Shown here piece by piece: positions 49,796 to 59,269 of a stretch of 64,000 nt of DNA. The DNA is taken from contig JAWKHH010000001.1 in assembly GCA_041394945.1 (NCBI GenBank), forward strand, positions 1 to 64,000. The letters run 5' to 3'. A program made the translations under genes and the position numbers. The notes under the pieces were generated by a model. It made no database searches, was not told the origin of the DNA, and worked only from the letters and a program-made list of their open reading frames with translations. This DNA is from Bryobacteraceae bacterium (lineage in GTDB: Bacteria > Acidobacteriota > Terriglobia > Bryobacterales > Bryobacteraceae). Every line of letters starts with the position of its first letter. The stretch's first letter is position 1.

Positions 49796-52540
49796 ATGCT
49801 GCGCCAGATCAGCGTTCACGGAGCCCGGCAGCACAACCTCCGTAACGTCAGCGTCGATATTCCCCGGAACTCGCTCACCGTTATCACGGGCCTGAGCGGA
49901 TCCGGAAAGTCGTCGCTCGCGTTCGATACGATTTACGCCGAGGGCCAACGGCGGTACGTGGACACGCTGTCGCCCTACGCGCGGCAGTTTCTAGACCAGA
50001 TGGAGCGTCCGGACGTGGACTCGATCGACGGCTTGAGCCCGGCGATTTCCATCGAGCAGAAGACGACGTCGCGGTCGCCGCGTTCGACGGTGGGGACGAT
50101 CACCGAGATCTACGATTACCTGCGAGTGTTGTATTCGTCGATCGGCGTGCCGCATTGTCCGCAATGCGGGTTGAAGATCGTGCCGCAATCGACGCAGCAG
50201 ATCGTGGAGCAGATCACGTCGCTGCGGCAGGAAGAGCGGGTGATGATCCTGGCGCCGATCGTCCGCGGGCGGAAGGGCGAGTACCGGAAAGAACTGGAGA
50301 AGCTGCAGCAGCAGGGGTTTCTGCGAGCGCGCGTGGACGGGACGCTACGGTCGCTCGACGAAGACATCGGGCTCGACAAACGGAAGAACCATACGATCGA
50401 GGTGGTGGTGGACCGGCTGGTGATCAAGCCGGGGCTGGGCGAGCGGCTGGAGCAATCGATTCAGACGGCGACGAAGCTGGCGGCGGGGCTGGTGGTGGTA
50501 GCGGTGGTGAACGGGGACGAGCAGTTGTATTCGCAGAAGCTGGCGTGTCCGGATTGCGGGGTGAGCATTCCGCAGCTCGAACCACGGTCCTTCTCGTTCA
50601 ACAGCCCGTATGGGGCGTGCGAATCGTGCCACGGCCTGGGGAGCCAATGGACGTTCGACGCGGACAAGATTCTGATCGACTCCTCAAAGCCTTTGTTCGA
50701 CGGGGCGCTGGCGTCGCTCGCCAACGCCGCGGCGGTGGTGCACCGGGTGCAGGAGTTCGCCAAGCGGGCTCGGATCGGTCTGCACAAGCCGTTCGAGAAG
50801 CTGCCAGACAAAGCGCGCCGGCAGTTGATGGAAGGCGAGGGATCGTTCCCGGGAATCCTGAAGCTGCTGGGCGCGAACTTCGAGGAGGCGTCCGATGTCT
50901 ACCGCGAATGGATGATGGATTTCATGTCGGCGACGCGGTGCGGCTCTTGCGGGGGCGCGCGGTTGAAGCCGGGGAGCCTGGGGGTGCGGTTCCAGGGGAT
51001 CTCGATCGGCGAGTTCGCGGCGCTTCCGCTGGACCGGGCGCGGGAGACGGCCGGAAGCTGGAAGCTGGACGAACGGGAGCGGACGATCGCCGGGCGAGTG
51101 GTGCAGGAGATCGCCGACCGGCTGCGTTTTCTGTGCACGGTCGGGCTCGAGTACCTGAGCCTGGACCGTTCGGCGGCGACGCTATCGGGCGGCGAGGCGC
51201 AGCGGATCCGGCTGGCGACACAAATCGGATCGCGGCTGCGGGGCGTGCTTTACGTGCTGGACGAACCGTCGATCGGGCTGCACCCGCGCGACAACCAGCG
51301 CCTGATCGGGACGCTGGGCGAGCTGCGGGATTTGGGCAACACGGTGCTGGTGGTGGAGCACGACGAAGAGACCATCGCGGCGGCGGACTATGTGATCGAT
51401 CTGGGTCCGGGCGCCGGGCGCCTGGGAGGGCATCTGGTGGCGGCGGGAACGCCGGGGCAGGTGGAGTCCTCGGCTGCGTCGTTGACGGGGCAGTATCTAT
51501 CGGGGAAGAAGCGGATCGCGGCGCCGGAGTTCCGCCGGCATGGGAACGGCGAGAAGCTGGTGGTGCGGGGCGCGCGCGAGCACAACCTGAAGAACGTGGA
51601 CGTGGAGTTCCCGCTGGGGATGTTCATCGCGGTGACGGGTGTTTCCGGCAGCGGGAAGTCGACGCTGGTGCACGACATCCTGTATCGCGCGTTGGCGCGG
51701 CACGTTTACTCATCGAAGGCGGAGCCGGGGGCGCATGGCAAGATCACCGGGCTTGAACATATCGACAAGGTGATCGAGATCGATCAATCGCCGATCGGGC
51801 GGACGCCACGGTCGAACCCGGCGACGTACACAGGCACGTTCACTCCGATTCGCGAGTTGTACGCGATGCTGCCGGAGGCGCGGGAACGGGCGTACAAGCC
51901 GGGGCGGTTCAGCTTCAACGTGAAGGGCGGGCGGTGCGAGGCGTGCCAGGGCGACGGGCTGAAGCGCATCGAGATGAATTTCCTCCCGGACGTTTACGTG
52001 ACATGCGACATCTGCCGGGGTCGGCGGTACAACCATGAGACGCTCGAGGTGAAGTACAAGGGCAACTCGATCGCGGATCTGCTGGAATCGACGGTGGAGG
52101 ACGCGGCGGGGATCCTCGAGAACATCCCGCAGGTGGCGCTGAAGCTGCAGACTCTCGTTGATGTCGGGCTGGGCTATATCCATCTTGGGCAATCGTCGAC
52201 GACGCTTTCCGGCGGCGAGGCGCAGCGGATCAAACTGGCGCGGGAGTTGAGCCGGCGGCAGACGGGGCGGACGTTCTACATTCTCGACGAGCCGACCACG
52301 GGGCTGCATTTCGACGATGTGCACAAGCTGCTGGAAGTGCTGCAGAGGCTGGTGGACCTGGGCAATACGGTGCTGGTGATCGAGCACCATCTGGACGTGA
52401 TCAAGTCGGCGGACCGGGTGATCGATTTGGGTCCGGAGGGAGGCGAGAAGGGCGGCCAGTTGGTGGTGGCGGGGACGCCGGAGCAGATCGTGACGAACAA
52501 GAAGAGCTATACGGCGCGAGCGCTGGAGCGGGTGCTGTGA
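49796..52540 (+). CDS. uvrA: Excinuclease ABC subunit A
   Basis: 914 residues from ATG 49796; the frame is open for 205 codons upstream but as shadow of the preceding gene. UvrA recognises DNA damage in nucleotide excision repair. Two ABC ATPase halves: GLSGSGKSSLAF with LSGGEAQRIRLA in the first, and GVSGSGKSTLVHD with LSGGEAQRIKLA in the second; zinc fingers CPDCG...CESCHGLG and RCEACQGDG...TCDICRGR. Complete. It is close in length to the family usual of about 940. Confidence 0.95.
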   Translation: MLRQISVHGARQHNLRNVSVDIPRNSLTVITGLSGSGKSSLAFDTIYAEGQRRYVDTLSPYARQFLDQMERPDVDSIDGLSPAISIEQKTTSRSPRSTVGTITEIYDYLRVLYSSIGVPHCPQCGLKIVPQSTQQIVEQITSLRQEERVMILAPIVRGRKGEYRKELEKLQQQGFLRARVDGTLRSLDEDIGLDKRKNHTIEVVVDRLVIKPGLGERLEQSIQTATKLAAGLVVVAVVNGDEQLYSQKLACPDCGVSIPQLEPRSFSFNSPYGACESCHGLGSQWTFDADKILIDSSKPLFDGALASLANAAAVVHRVQEFAKRARIGLHKPFEKLPDKARRQLMEGEGSFPGILKLLGANFEEASDVYREWMMDFMSATRCGSCGGARLKPGSLGVRFQGISIGEFAALPLDRARETAGSWKLDERERTIAGRVVQEIADRLRFLCTVGLEYLSLDRSAATLSGGEAQRIRLATQIGSRLRGVLYVLDEPSIGLHPRDNQRLIGTLGELRDLGNTVLVVEHDEETIAAADYVIDLGPGAGRLGGHLVAAGTPGQVESSAASLTGQYLSGKKRIAAPEFRRHGNGEKLVVRGAREHNLKNVDVEFPLGMFIAVTGVSGSGKSTLVHDILYRALARHVYSSKAEPGAHGKITGLEHIDKVIEIDQSPIGRTPRSNPATYTGTFTPIRELYAMLPEARERAYKPGRFSFNVKGGRCEACQGDGLKRIEMNFLPDVYVTCDICRGRRYNHETLEVKYKGNSIADLLESTVEDAAGILENIPQVALKLQTLVDVGLGYIHLGQSSTTLSGGEAQRIKLARELSRRQTGRTFYILDEPTTGLHFDDVHKLLEVLQRLVDLGNTVLVIEHHLDVIKSADRVIDLGPEGGEKGGQLVVAGTPEQIVTNKKSYTARALERVL

Positions 52541-53499
52541 GCCGGTACCGGGAAGAGCCGATCGACTTCAGCGGGTTGAAGACAGTGTCGCTCCGGGCTC
52601 GCGGAGGCAAGGTGAAGGCGGCCGATTTCGCGCAGCCGTGGGCGCCGGGCGGCGGCGTGAACGCGTTGATCGATTCCCTGCCCCGGATTCTCGCCGGCGA
52701 CACGCTACGCGCGGTGGTGGACGCGCTGGCGGCGGCGCGGGCGGACGAACGGGGGATGATATGGGGGTTGGGCGGGCACGTGATCAAGTGCGGGCTTGCG
52801 CCGGTGCTGGTTGACCTGATGCGGCGCGGTTGGGTATCGGCGTTCGTGCTGAACGGCGCGGCGGCGATTCACGATTTCGAAATCGCGCTGACGGGGCATA
52901 CGAGTGAAGACGTGGAGGCGGTGCTGCCGGACGGAACGTTCGGGTCCGCCGAGGAGACGGGGCGTGAGATGAACGCGGCGCTCAAGCGGGCGGCGGCGGA
53001 AGGATGGGGTGCGGGTGAGGCCTATGGCGCGGCGCTCGACACGCTGGCCGATCCGCGGTTCGCGGGATCGAGCCTGCTGCTCGAGGCTTGGCGGGCGCGC
53101 GTTCCGGTGACGGTGCATATCGCGATGGGCACGGATACGCCGCACACGCATCCGGGAGCGGACGGCGCGGCGATCGGGGCGGCGACGCACACGGACTTCC
53201 GGCTGCTGTGTTCGCTGCTGCGCGGGATCGATGGCGGCGGAGCTTTCCTGAATGTCGGGTCCGCGGTGGTGATCCCGGAGGTGTTCTTGAAGGCGGTGTC
53301 GGCGGTGCGGAACCTGGGGCATCCGCTGGGCGGCTTCACGACGGTGAACTTCGATTTCCTGCAGCACTACCGGCCGCGGGTGAACGTGGTGGAGCGACCT
53401 CACGCGCAGGCGGGCGGACGCGGCTACGCGCTCACCGGGCACCATGAGATCATGATTCCTTTGCTGGCCGCTGCGCTTGTAGAGCGTGGCGCAGGTTGA
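52537..53499 (+). CDS. Deoxyhypusine synthase-like protein
   Basis: 320 residues from GTG overlapping the uvrA stop (GTGA). The central segment GLGGHVIKCGLAPVLVDLM and the following FVLNGAAAIHDFEIAL resemble the G-x-x-G and TGA-x-x-x-HD region of bacterial deoxyhypusine-synthase-like enzymes, which bind NAD. VHIAMGTDTPHTHPGADGAAIG and LNVGSAVVIPEVFLKA are also strongly conserved in this group as I know it. There is no reason to expect hypusine in bacteria, so the substrate is likely another amine. Unknown in context. Confidence 0.55.
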   Translation: MSRYREEPIDFSGLKTVSLRARGGKVKAADFAQPWAPGGGVNALIDSLPRILAGDTLRAVVDALAAARADERGMIWGLGGHVIKCGLAPVLVDLMRRGWVSAFVLNGAAAIHDFEIALTGHTSEDVEAVLPDGTFGSAEETGREMNAALKRAAAEGWGAGEAYGAALDTLADPRFAGSSLLLEAWRARVPVTVHIAMGTDTPHTHPGADGAAIGAATHTDFRLLCSLLRGIDGGGAFLNVGSAVVIPEVFLKAVSAVRNLGHPLGGFTTVNFDFLQHYRPRVNVVERPHAQAGGRGYALTGHHEIMIPLLAAALVERGAG

Positions 53500-53504
53500 T
53501 TCCG

Positions 53505-54266
53505 ATGGAAGACGCCCAGACCTGGCCACAACCCGAACCCGACCCGGAGGCGTCGCCTCCGCCGGCCCGAGGGCCGTTCTGGGGGTACTCGGATCTGGCG
53601 CTATTTCTGGGCGCGTTGCTGCCGGCGGCGGCGGCGTCTGGAATCGTGTTCTTCGCGATTACGCGGCTGGCGCCGGCGACGACGCTGCCGAAGGCATTCC
53701 CGGCGATCACGTTGCAGTTTCTTTCCTACGGATTCTGGTTTCTGGCGCTTTACGCGATTTTCCGGCTGCGATACCAGCGCCCGTTCTGGGAGTCTTTGAA
53801 CTGGAGCGCGCCGGCGGGCGCGATTGGCCGGAGCCTGCTGCTGGGGCCACCGCTCGCGATCGGCGTGTCGGCAATGGCGGCGCTGATGGGCGAGCCGCAA
53901 GTGGAGATGCCGATCCGGGAGCTGTTGGGCGATCCGATGTCGATTTTCCTGGTGGGGTTGTTCGCGGTGACCCTGGGTCCGGTGTGCGAGGAACTGACGT
54001 TCCGCGGATTCCTGCTGCCGCTGCTATCGCGGACGTTCGGGACGGCGCTGGGCATTCTGATCGCGGCACTGCCGTTCGCGCTGCTGCACGGGCCGCAATA
54101 CGGATGGTCGTGGCGGCACGTGGCGCTGATCGGGCTGGCCGGAGTGGCGTTCGGGTGGGAACGGTACCGGACGGGGTCAACGGCGGCAGCGACGGCGATG
54201 CACTCCACCTACAACCTCACGATATTCGCAGGATTCCTGGCGATGCGATCTCAAGGACTGAGCTAA
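53505..54266 (+). CDS. CPBP-family intramembrane metalloprotease
   Basis: 253 residues from ATG 53505 (TTG 53496 is the alternative). Six or more transmembrane segments. Abi/CPBP motifs are complete: CEELTFRGFLLPLL (Glu-Glu and Arg), FALLHGPQYG (His) and MHSTYNL (His and Asn). In eukaryotes the same fold cleaves CaaX proteins; in bacteria members are often linked to bacteriocin self-immunity or membrane-protein processing. No toxin gene is adjacent. It starts 5 bp after the deoxyhypusine-synthase-like gene. Confidence 0.85.
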   Translation: MEDAQTWPQPEPDPEASPPPARGPFWGYSDLALFLGALLPAAAASGIVFFAITRLAPATTLPKAFPAITLQFLSYGFWFLALYAIFRLRYQRPFWESLNWSAPAGAIGRSLLLGPPLAIGVSAMAALMGEPQVEMPIRELLGDPMSIFLVGLFAVTLGPVCEELTFRGFLLPLLSRTFGTALGILIAALPFALLHGPQYGWSWRHVALIGLAGVAFGWERYRTGSTAAATAMHSTYNLTIFAGFLAMRSQGLS

Positions 54267-54277
54267 ACAAACCCAAA

Positions 54278-55321
54278 ATGGTAGAGACAATCGAATGGAT
54301 TTCGCGGGACGGCCGTCCCGCCGTGGTGATGATCGACCAGACGAAGCTGCCGCGCGAGACGGTGTATGTGGAGTGCGGCGACTATCTGGAAGTAGCGTCG
54401 GCGATCAGGACGATGGTGATTCGGGGCGCGCCGGCGATCGGCGTGGCGGCGGCGATGGGAATGGCGATCGGGGCGTTGCGCGCCGATGGCGACGACCTGG
54501 ACCGGGCGATCGAGGAGATCGGGGCGACGCTGGCCGCGACTCGGCCGACGGCGGTGAATCTGTTCTGGGCGATCGACCGGATGAAAGCGCTGTACGCGGC
54601 TCTTCGCGGGCAACCGGCAGAGGCGATCCGGGCGCGGATGATCGAAGAGGCGCAGCGGATCAAGGATGAGGACGTCGCCATTTGCCGGCAGCTCGGGGCG
54701 CACGGAGCGGCGCTGGTGCCGGACGGCAAGACGGTGCTGACGCACTGCAACGCGGGCGCGCTGGCGACGGCGGGGTACGGGACAGCGCTGGGCGTGATTC
54801 GGGCGGCGGTGGAGGCGGGCAAGTCGATCGACGTTTTCGCCGACGAGACGCGGCCGTTTCTGCAAGGGGCGCGGTTGACGGCGTGGGAGCTGCAGCAGGA
54901 CGACATCCCGACGACGGTGATCACCGACAACATGGCAGGGCACTTCTTGAAGTCCGGGCGGATCGGCTGCGTGGTGGTGGGGGCGGACCGGATCGCGGCG
55001 AACGGTGACGTGGCGAACAAGGTGGGCACGTATTCGGTGGCGGTGCTGGCGAAGGAGAACGGAGTTCCGTTTTACGTGGCGGCTCCGATCTCGACGCTCG
55101 ACCTGACGCTCGAATCGGGAGAGCAGATCCCGATCGAGCAGCGGGCGGCGAACGAGGTGACGGAGGTGTTCGGCGTGCCGGTGGCGCCGGCGGGGATCCG
55201 GGTTGAGAATCCGGCGTTCGATGTGACGCCGTCGCGGTATGTGACGGCGATCATCACGGAGCGTGGAGTGGCGCGGGCGCCGTATGAGGAATCGCTGCGG
55301 AGGATTGCCGGCCCAGCGTAA
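54278..55321 (+). CDS. mtnA: S-methyl-5-thioribose-1-phosphate isomerase
   Basis: 347 residues from ATG 54278. Converts methylthioribose-1-P to methylthioribulose-1-P in the methionine salvage pathway. Visible are TVYVECGDYLEVASAIRTMVIRGAPAIGVAAAMG (about 25-60, split here), catalytic Cys in LTHCNAGALATAGYGTALG and Asp in GADRIAANGDVANKVGTY. Complete length. The mtnB-K genes are not present. Confidence 0.93.
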   Translation: MVETIEWISRDGRPAVVMIDQTKLPRETVYVECGDYLEVASAIRTMVIRGAPAIGVAAAMGMAIGALRADGDDLDRAIEEIGATLAATRPTAVNLFWAIDRMKALYAALRGQPAEAIRARMIEEAQRIKDEDVAICRQLGAHGAALVPDGKTVLTHCNAGALATAGYGTALGVIRAAVEAGKSIDVFADETRPFLQGARLTAWELQQDDIPTTVITDNMAGHFLKSGRIGCVVVGADRIAANGDVANKVGTYSVAVLAKENGVPFYVAAPISTLDLTLESGEQIPIEQRAANEVTEVFGVPVAPAGIRVENPAFDVTPSRYVTAIITERGVARAPYEESLRRIAGPA

Positions 55322-55354
55322 CCCGGAAGGCCCGGGGCGCGAAAGGATAACCGA

Positions 55355-56116
55355 ATGAACTTCGCCCTACTGCTGGCATTCGCCGCGGCGACCGATCACT
55401 CGGCGTGGACGCGGCTGCTCGAGAGGTTCGTGGGGGCGGATGCGCGTGTGGACTACCGGGGCTGGAAGGCGTCGGGCACGGCGGAGCTGGACCAATACGT
55501 GGCAGGGCTGTCGGAGCCGTGGCCGGCGGCGACGACGGCGGCCGAGCGCAAGGCGGCGTCGATCAACGCGTATAACGCGCTGGTGGTGCAGTGGATCCTG
55601 CTGAACTATCCGGTGGAGAGCATCTGGAAGACGGACAATCCGTTCCGGAAGGCGCGGCACCGGATCGACGGGAAAGAGGTTTCGCTCGACGGGATCGAGA
55701 ACGGACTGCGGGAGTTGGGAGATCCGCGGGTTCACGCGACGCTGGTGTGCGCGGCGCTTTCGTGTCCGCCGCTGCGGCGCGAGGCCTACACGGCTGAGCG
55801 GTTGGACGAGCAGATGGACGACAACGCGCGGGCATGGCTGGCGGATTCGAGGTGGAACGAATTCGACCCGGCGCAGAGGAGGGCGGAGGTGAGCGCGATT
55901 TTCCAGTGGTTCAAGAAAGACTTCGAACGGGACGGGGGCACGGTGGAGAAGTTTCTGGCGCGGTACGCACCGGAGACGGCGCAGCCGATGCTCGAGGCAG
56001 GGAGCGTTACGCTACGGCACAGGACGTATCGATGGGGACTGAACGACCGAGCGGGAGTTGGGGAAGGGTTCGGGGGGGTGTCTTTGTGGTGGAACGTGCT
56101 GCGGAACCGGTTCTAG
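55355..56116 (+). CDS. DUF547-domain exported protein
   Basis: 253 residues. AAAGGA lies 8 bp before ATG 55355. Signal-like N terminus, then DUF547: WTRLLERFVGADARVDYRGW, ASINAYNALVVQWIL, ESIWKTDNPF, HATLVCAALSCPPL (with two Cys) and VFKKDF-like end. DUF547 proteins are transglutaminase-like papain folds without a shown activity. Starts 33 bp after mtnA. Confidence 0.85.
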   Translation: MNFALLLAFAAATDHSAWTRLLERFVGADARVDYRGWKASGTAELDQYVAGLSEPWPAATTAAERKAASINAYNALVVQWILLNYPVESIWKTDNPFRKARHRIDGKEVSLDGIENGLRELGDPRVHATLVCAALSCPPLRREAYTAERLDEQMDDNARAWLADSRWNEFDPAQRRAEVSAIFQWFKKDFERDGGTVEKFLARYAPETAQPMLEAGSVTLRHRTYRWGLNDRAGVGEGFGGVSLWWNVLRNRF

Positions 56117-56120
56117 GAGT

Positions 56121-56672
56121 CTACTTCCGGGCCGGAATCTCGTAGAGGTAGAGGGAGTGGACGCGCCGGTGGGCCTCGACTTGTACGACTTCCTTGGGCG
56201 TCCAGCCGGGGATCTTGTAGTCGTGAGAGACGACGCGGGCGCCGGGCTTCAGGTACTTCTCAAGATTGGGCCGGAGCTTATCGTTGCTCTTGGTGAGGAG
56301 ATAGATGGTGACGACGTCGGCGGGGCTGAGATCGGTGGCGAGCAGGTCGCCTTCCACGACGGAGCATTTCTCGGAAAGTTGGAGGCGGGCAATCTTGTCG
56401 CGCGACTCCTTGGCTTCCTTGGGCGAGATTTCGACGCCGACCGCTTTGGCTCCGAAACGCTGAGCGGCTGTGACGAGGACGCGGCCGTCGCCGGAGCCAA
56501 GATCGTAGAGCGTCTCGCCGGGTTTCAAGTTGGCGACTTCGAGCATTTTCTCCACCACATTCTGCGGGGAAGCGACAAACGGAGCCAAGCGAGTGATCGG
56601 CGGAGTCTGAGCGGCGGCCGGCAGCGACCCTAGCGCCAGAGCGCTCGAGACCAGAAGAATTGTCGTTGTCAT
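56121..56672 (-). CDS. SAM-dependent methyltransferase with signal peptide
   Basis: 183 residues. N-terminal signal peptide (about 1-21, LPAAAQ), then a class I methyltransferase fold: YDLGSGDGRVLVTAA (motif I), GVEISPKEAKESRDK, VVEGDLLATDL, VVTIYLL. Translocated methyltransferases are unusual because SAM is cytoplasmic. The ATG overlaps the stop of the next gene by 4 bp. Substrate unknown; a distant relative of DOT1-like lysine methyltransferases is possible from the KxxPxNxVxxML motif. Confidence 0.78.
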   Translation of the reverse strand: MTTTILLVSSALALGSLPAAAQTPPITRLAPFVASPQNVVEKMLEVANLKPGETLYDLGSGDGRVLVTAAQRFGAKAVGVEISPKEAKESRDKIARLQLSEKCSVVEGDLLATDLSPADVVTIYLLTKSNDKLRPNLEKYLKPGARVVSHDYKIPGWTPKEVVQVEAHRRVHSLYLYEIPARK

Positions 56673-57946
56673 TTTCTAACCTCTACAGGTGAGACTGCCG
56701 CGACTTCTTTCGCGTTTCGGAATTTTAGGATCTTGCCCACCATCTCAGTGACAGCAAACCATAGATCGCGGGGCCGCGAGATCGTGTACTCGACCCCCTT
56801 GAAGAATCGTACCGCGTTTCCGATGGTATCGCGCCAGGGCGTGGCCTGCGGGTTCAGGATGTAGTTGAGGTAGAAGACCGGGAAATTGAGCTCGCCCACC
56901 TCACGGAGTTTGTCCTCCGGGACGTTGGCGTCGAGCATGGCTTTGGGACCGGCGAAGATCATCGCCTGCTGCGAGCCGGGCCGGAACTCGGCGGCGATGA
57001 GGTCGCCAAGGAAATTCGTTTCTCCGTGTTTTTCGGCGAGGCGGCGGAGATCCACGGCGCCGAGGTTTAGGGATTCGAGCGATTCGCCCAGGCCGCGGAA
57101 ATCGATGCGGTCGGCGTTTTCCTGCCGGTGCAGCACTTTTTGCTCCTGCAGATTGAACGCGACTACGCTGAACTTGCCGATGTGCGGTTCCCGGTTGATC
57201 GTGCGGAGCATTGAGACGAGGGCGACGGTATCCAACGGACGGAGCGAGGCGGCGCGGGCCTTTTGGGGCGCGAAATTCACAAGGATCTTGACGTTCAAAG
57301 GCTGCTCGCCGTTGGCGCGCTCCACGGGCGGGTCGTCGTAGAATTGCTCGAACCGGAAGGCTTCGATGGCGTTCGGTTGGATGGTCAACCCGATGTCGCG
57401 GTCCTTGGCGGGAAGTTCGGCTTCGACGGGCCAACTGGAGGCGCAGACGCGCTCGGTGCGGTCCCGCATGAGCCAATCGACCTTGTACTTTCCCTCGCCG
57501 AGGTCGAAGGCTCCCTGGAGATAGGCATCTCCTTTGGCATCTTCCTCAATCTCGGGAACTCTCACCTTCTGAATGAAGTAGCGCCGGGCTTCGGGCTCGC
57601 CTTCCGGGTACACGCGGAACAGGATGGTGAGCAGATTCTCCGTGCCGGCCAGCTCCCGGAGAGGAACGCTGATATCGTAGCCGGCGTGGAAGCGAAGATC
57701 AAAGCCGAGAAAAGCCTTTTCGCCGGTGACGGTGCAGGGAAGGTCCTTGCGTTCGTCGCCGGCCTCAAGGACGGCGAGATCGGTGTTGTGGATGCGGACG
57801 ACACCGGACGGGCCTGAACCGACCATCGGAATCTGCGCACCGATGGGGAATGCCGCACCGAACAAACTAGCCACCACCGCCAGGTGGCACCCTTTCCCTC
57901 CGCAATTTACAACTTGTTGAAAAATCGATTCATGCTTCGCGGACAT
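56669..57946 (-). CDS. Exported VWFA-like acidobacterial protein of unknown function
   Basis: 425 residues from ATG 57946. Signal-peptide-like N terminus extends to about residue 38; an internal GTG is an alternative start. The middle part has VVRIHNTDLAVLEAGDERKDLPC, a jelly-roll/VWFA-related N-terminal piece, then a longer tail with YISRPRDLWFAVTEMVGK. I know it only as conserved hypothetical in Acidobacteria. It precedes the secreted methyltransferase in an operon. Confidence 0.65.
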   Translation of the reverse strand: MSAKHESIFQQVVNCGGKGCHLAVVASLFGAAFPIGAQIPMVGSGPSGVVRIHNTDLAVLEAGDERKDLPCTVTGEKAFLGFDLRFHAGYDISVPLRELAGTENLLTILFRVYPEGEPEARRYFIQKVRVPEIEEDAKGDAYLQGAFDLGEGKYKVDWLMRDRTERVCASSWPVEAELPAKDRDIGLTIQPNAIEAFRFEQFYDDPPVERANGEQPLNVKILVNFAPQKARAASLRPLDTVALVSMLRTINREPHIGKFSVVAFNLQEQKVLHRQENADRIDFRGLGESLESLNLGAVDLRRLAEKHGETNFLGDLIAAEFRPGSQQAMIFAGPKAMLDANVPEDKLREVGELNFPVFYLNYILNPQATPWRDTIGNAVRFFKGVEYTISRPRDLWFAVTEMVGKILKFRNAKEVAAVSPVEVRK

Positions 57947-58049
57947 GCATTGGCTTTCGTAGCACCTCGGGCGGTGCCGTGCTTGTATTATGGATCAGAA
58001 CGGGCCTGGAATCCAAACGTTTTCCAGAGTCGGCCCGGTTCATTCAGTC

Positions 58050-58679
58050 ATGGAACAGACACTCGGGCAACGTTACCAGGAACTGCGAGCCGCCTACGAC
58101 GAGGAGTTCGCCCGGAACCGTGTCCTGCACGGTAATCGGATTCGATGTGCCCGCGGCTGTAGTGATTGCTGCCATCAGTTGTTTCAAATCACGGAAATCG
58201 AGGCGGCGGCGGTGTCCGTGGCGGTGCGCGAGATGCCGGAAGAGAGAGCCGCGCGGCTCAGGGCGCGTGCGAGAGTCTATCGGGAGCAGCGAGCGCGGAT
58301 GACGGGCGCGGAGGAGACGTGGGGATCGCTGCCGCCGGAGGGTTCGCGCCTGGCGTGCCCGGCGCTTGAAGACGGCGCATGCGCGATTTATGAGCATCGA
58401 CCGTTGATTTGCCGGAAGTTCGGGATCCCGCTCTGGAATCCGGATCGGCCTGGCAGAGTATACGCCTGCGAGCTGAACTTCCGGCCTGGCGACGCGATCG
58501 AGGACGGGGCGCTGATCCAGATTCAGACGGGTTTGCACGAGAGGGCGAAACAACTGCAGCGGGACTACAACGAGGCCGGCGGCTATCGGGACGCGGAGCC
58601 TTTGAACGTGGCCCGGGCGATGGTGGAGGACTTCCGTTTCGCTGCGGAGGGGCGGGGTCCCGGCGATATGTTACGCTGA
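58050..58679 (+). CDS. YkgJ-family Cys-cluster (putative Zn/Fe) protein
   Basis: 209 residues from ATG 58050; ATG 57990 adds 20 residues but would overlap the likely -10 region. CxxxCxxCC motif in RCARGCSDCCHQL, a second Cys at LACPALEDGACAIYEHRPLICRKFG, typical of the YkgJ family, which is thought to bind an iron-sulfur or zinc cluster. Function unknown. Starts 103 bp after the divergent secreted protein, and ssb follows after 9 bp. Confidence 0.85.
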   Translation: MEQTLGQRYQELRAAYDEEFARNRVLHGNRIRCARGCSDCCHQLFQITEIEAAAVSVAVREMPEERAARLRARARVYREQRARMTGAEETWGSLPPEGSRLACPALEDGACAIYEHRPLICRKFGIPLWNPDRPGRVYACELNFRPGDAIEDGALIQIQTGLHERAKQLQRDYNEAGGYRDAEPLNVARAMVEDFRFAAEGRGPGDMLR

Positions 58680-58688
58680 CAGTTACCT

Positions 58689-59198
58689 ATGCCCCGCAGC
58701 ATCAACAAAGTGATCTTGGTTGGCAATCTCGGCAAGGATGCCGAGACGCGTTTCACCCCTGGCGGGCAGGCGCGGACGACCTTCACCATTGCCACCGGCC
58801 GGCGCTGGAAGGACCAGCAGACCGGGGAGTGGCGCGAAGAAACCGATTGGCATAATGTCGTGCTCTGGCGGCAGGAAAATCTTGCCAACTACCTGACGAA
58901 GGGCAAGCAGATTTATGTGGAGGGCCGGATTCAAAGCCGGTCCTACGACGACAAGGACGGCAACAAGCGGTACATCACCGAGATTGTGGCCGAGGATGTG
59001 ATGCTGCTCGGCGGGCGCGGCGGTGGCGACGACGATGGCGGGGGATACGGGGCGCGAGAGTCCGGGGGATTCCAGGGGCGCGAGTCCGGGGGCGGCGGTC
59101 CGGTATCGATGCCGCGGACAGCGCGGCGGCCTGCTCCGGCGGCGGAACCGGATCCTTACGGGGATCAGGGCATTTCGGACGACGACGTTCCCTTTTAA
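58689..59198 (+). CDS. ssb: Single-stranded DNA-binding protein
   Basis: 169 residues. OB fold 1-110 (NKVILVGNLGKDAE, TFTIATGRRWKDQQTGEW, TDWHNVVLW, GKQIYVEGRIQSRSY), then a Gly/Arg/Ser-rich linker containing a duplicated RESGG unit (about 120-137), and the canonical acidic tip DDDVPF. Covers ssDNA and recruits repair and replication partners through the tip. Possibly one of several copies. Confidence 0.95.
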   Translation: MPRSINKVILVGNLGKDAETRFTPGGQARTTFTIATGRRWKDQQTGEWREETDWHNVVLWRQENLANYLTKGKQIYVEGRIQSRSYDDKDGNKRYITEIVAEDVMLLGGRGGGDDDGGGYGARESGGFQGRESGGGGPVSMPRTARRPAPAAEPDPYGDQGISDDDVPF

Positions 59199-59223
59199 GA
59201 TCGGAAACAGGGCACAGGGGGCG

Positions 59224-59243
59224 GCCGGCAGTGCTGTGCCGGC
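59224..59243. terminator. Hairpin between convergent ssb and membrane-protein genes
   Basis: GCCGGCA (59224-59230) pairs with TGCCGGC (59237-59243) over a 6-base loop, 25 bp after the ssb stop. There is no U-run, so intrinsic termination is doubtful; an RNA-stabilising hairpin is an alternative. Confidence 0.35.
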
Positions 59244-59269
59244 GGGGCTCTGCGCGACGGCGCGGAGTC

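Noticed and set aside
59224..59243. Strong intrinsic terminator after ssb
   Set aside because: The hairpin has no T-run on either strand, so only a weak call was kept.
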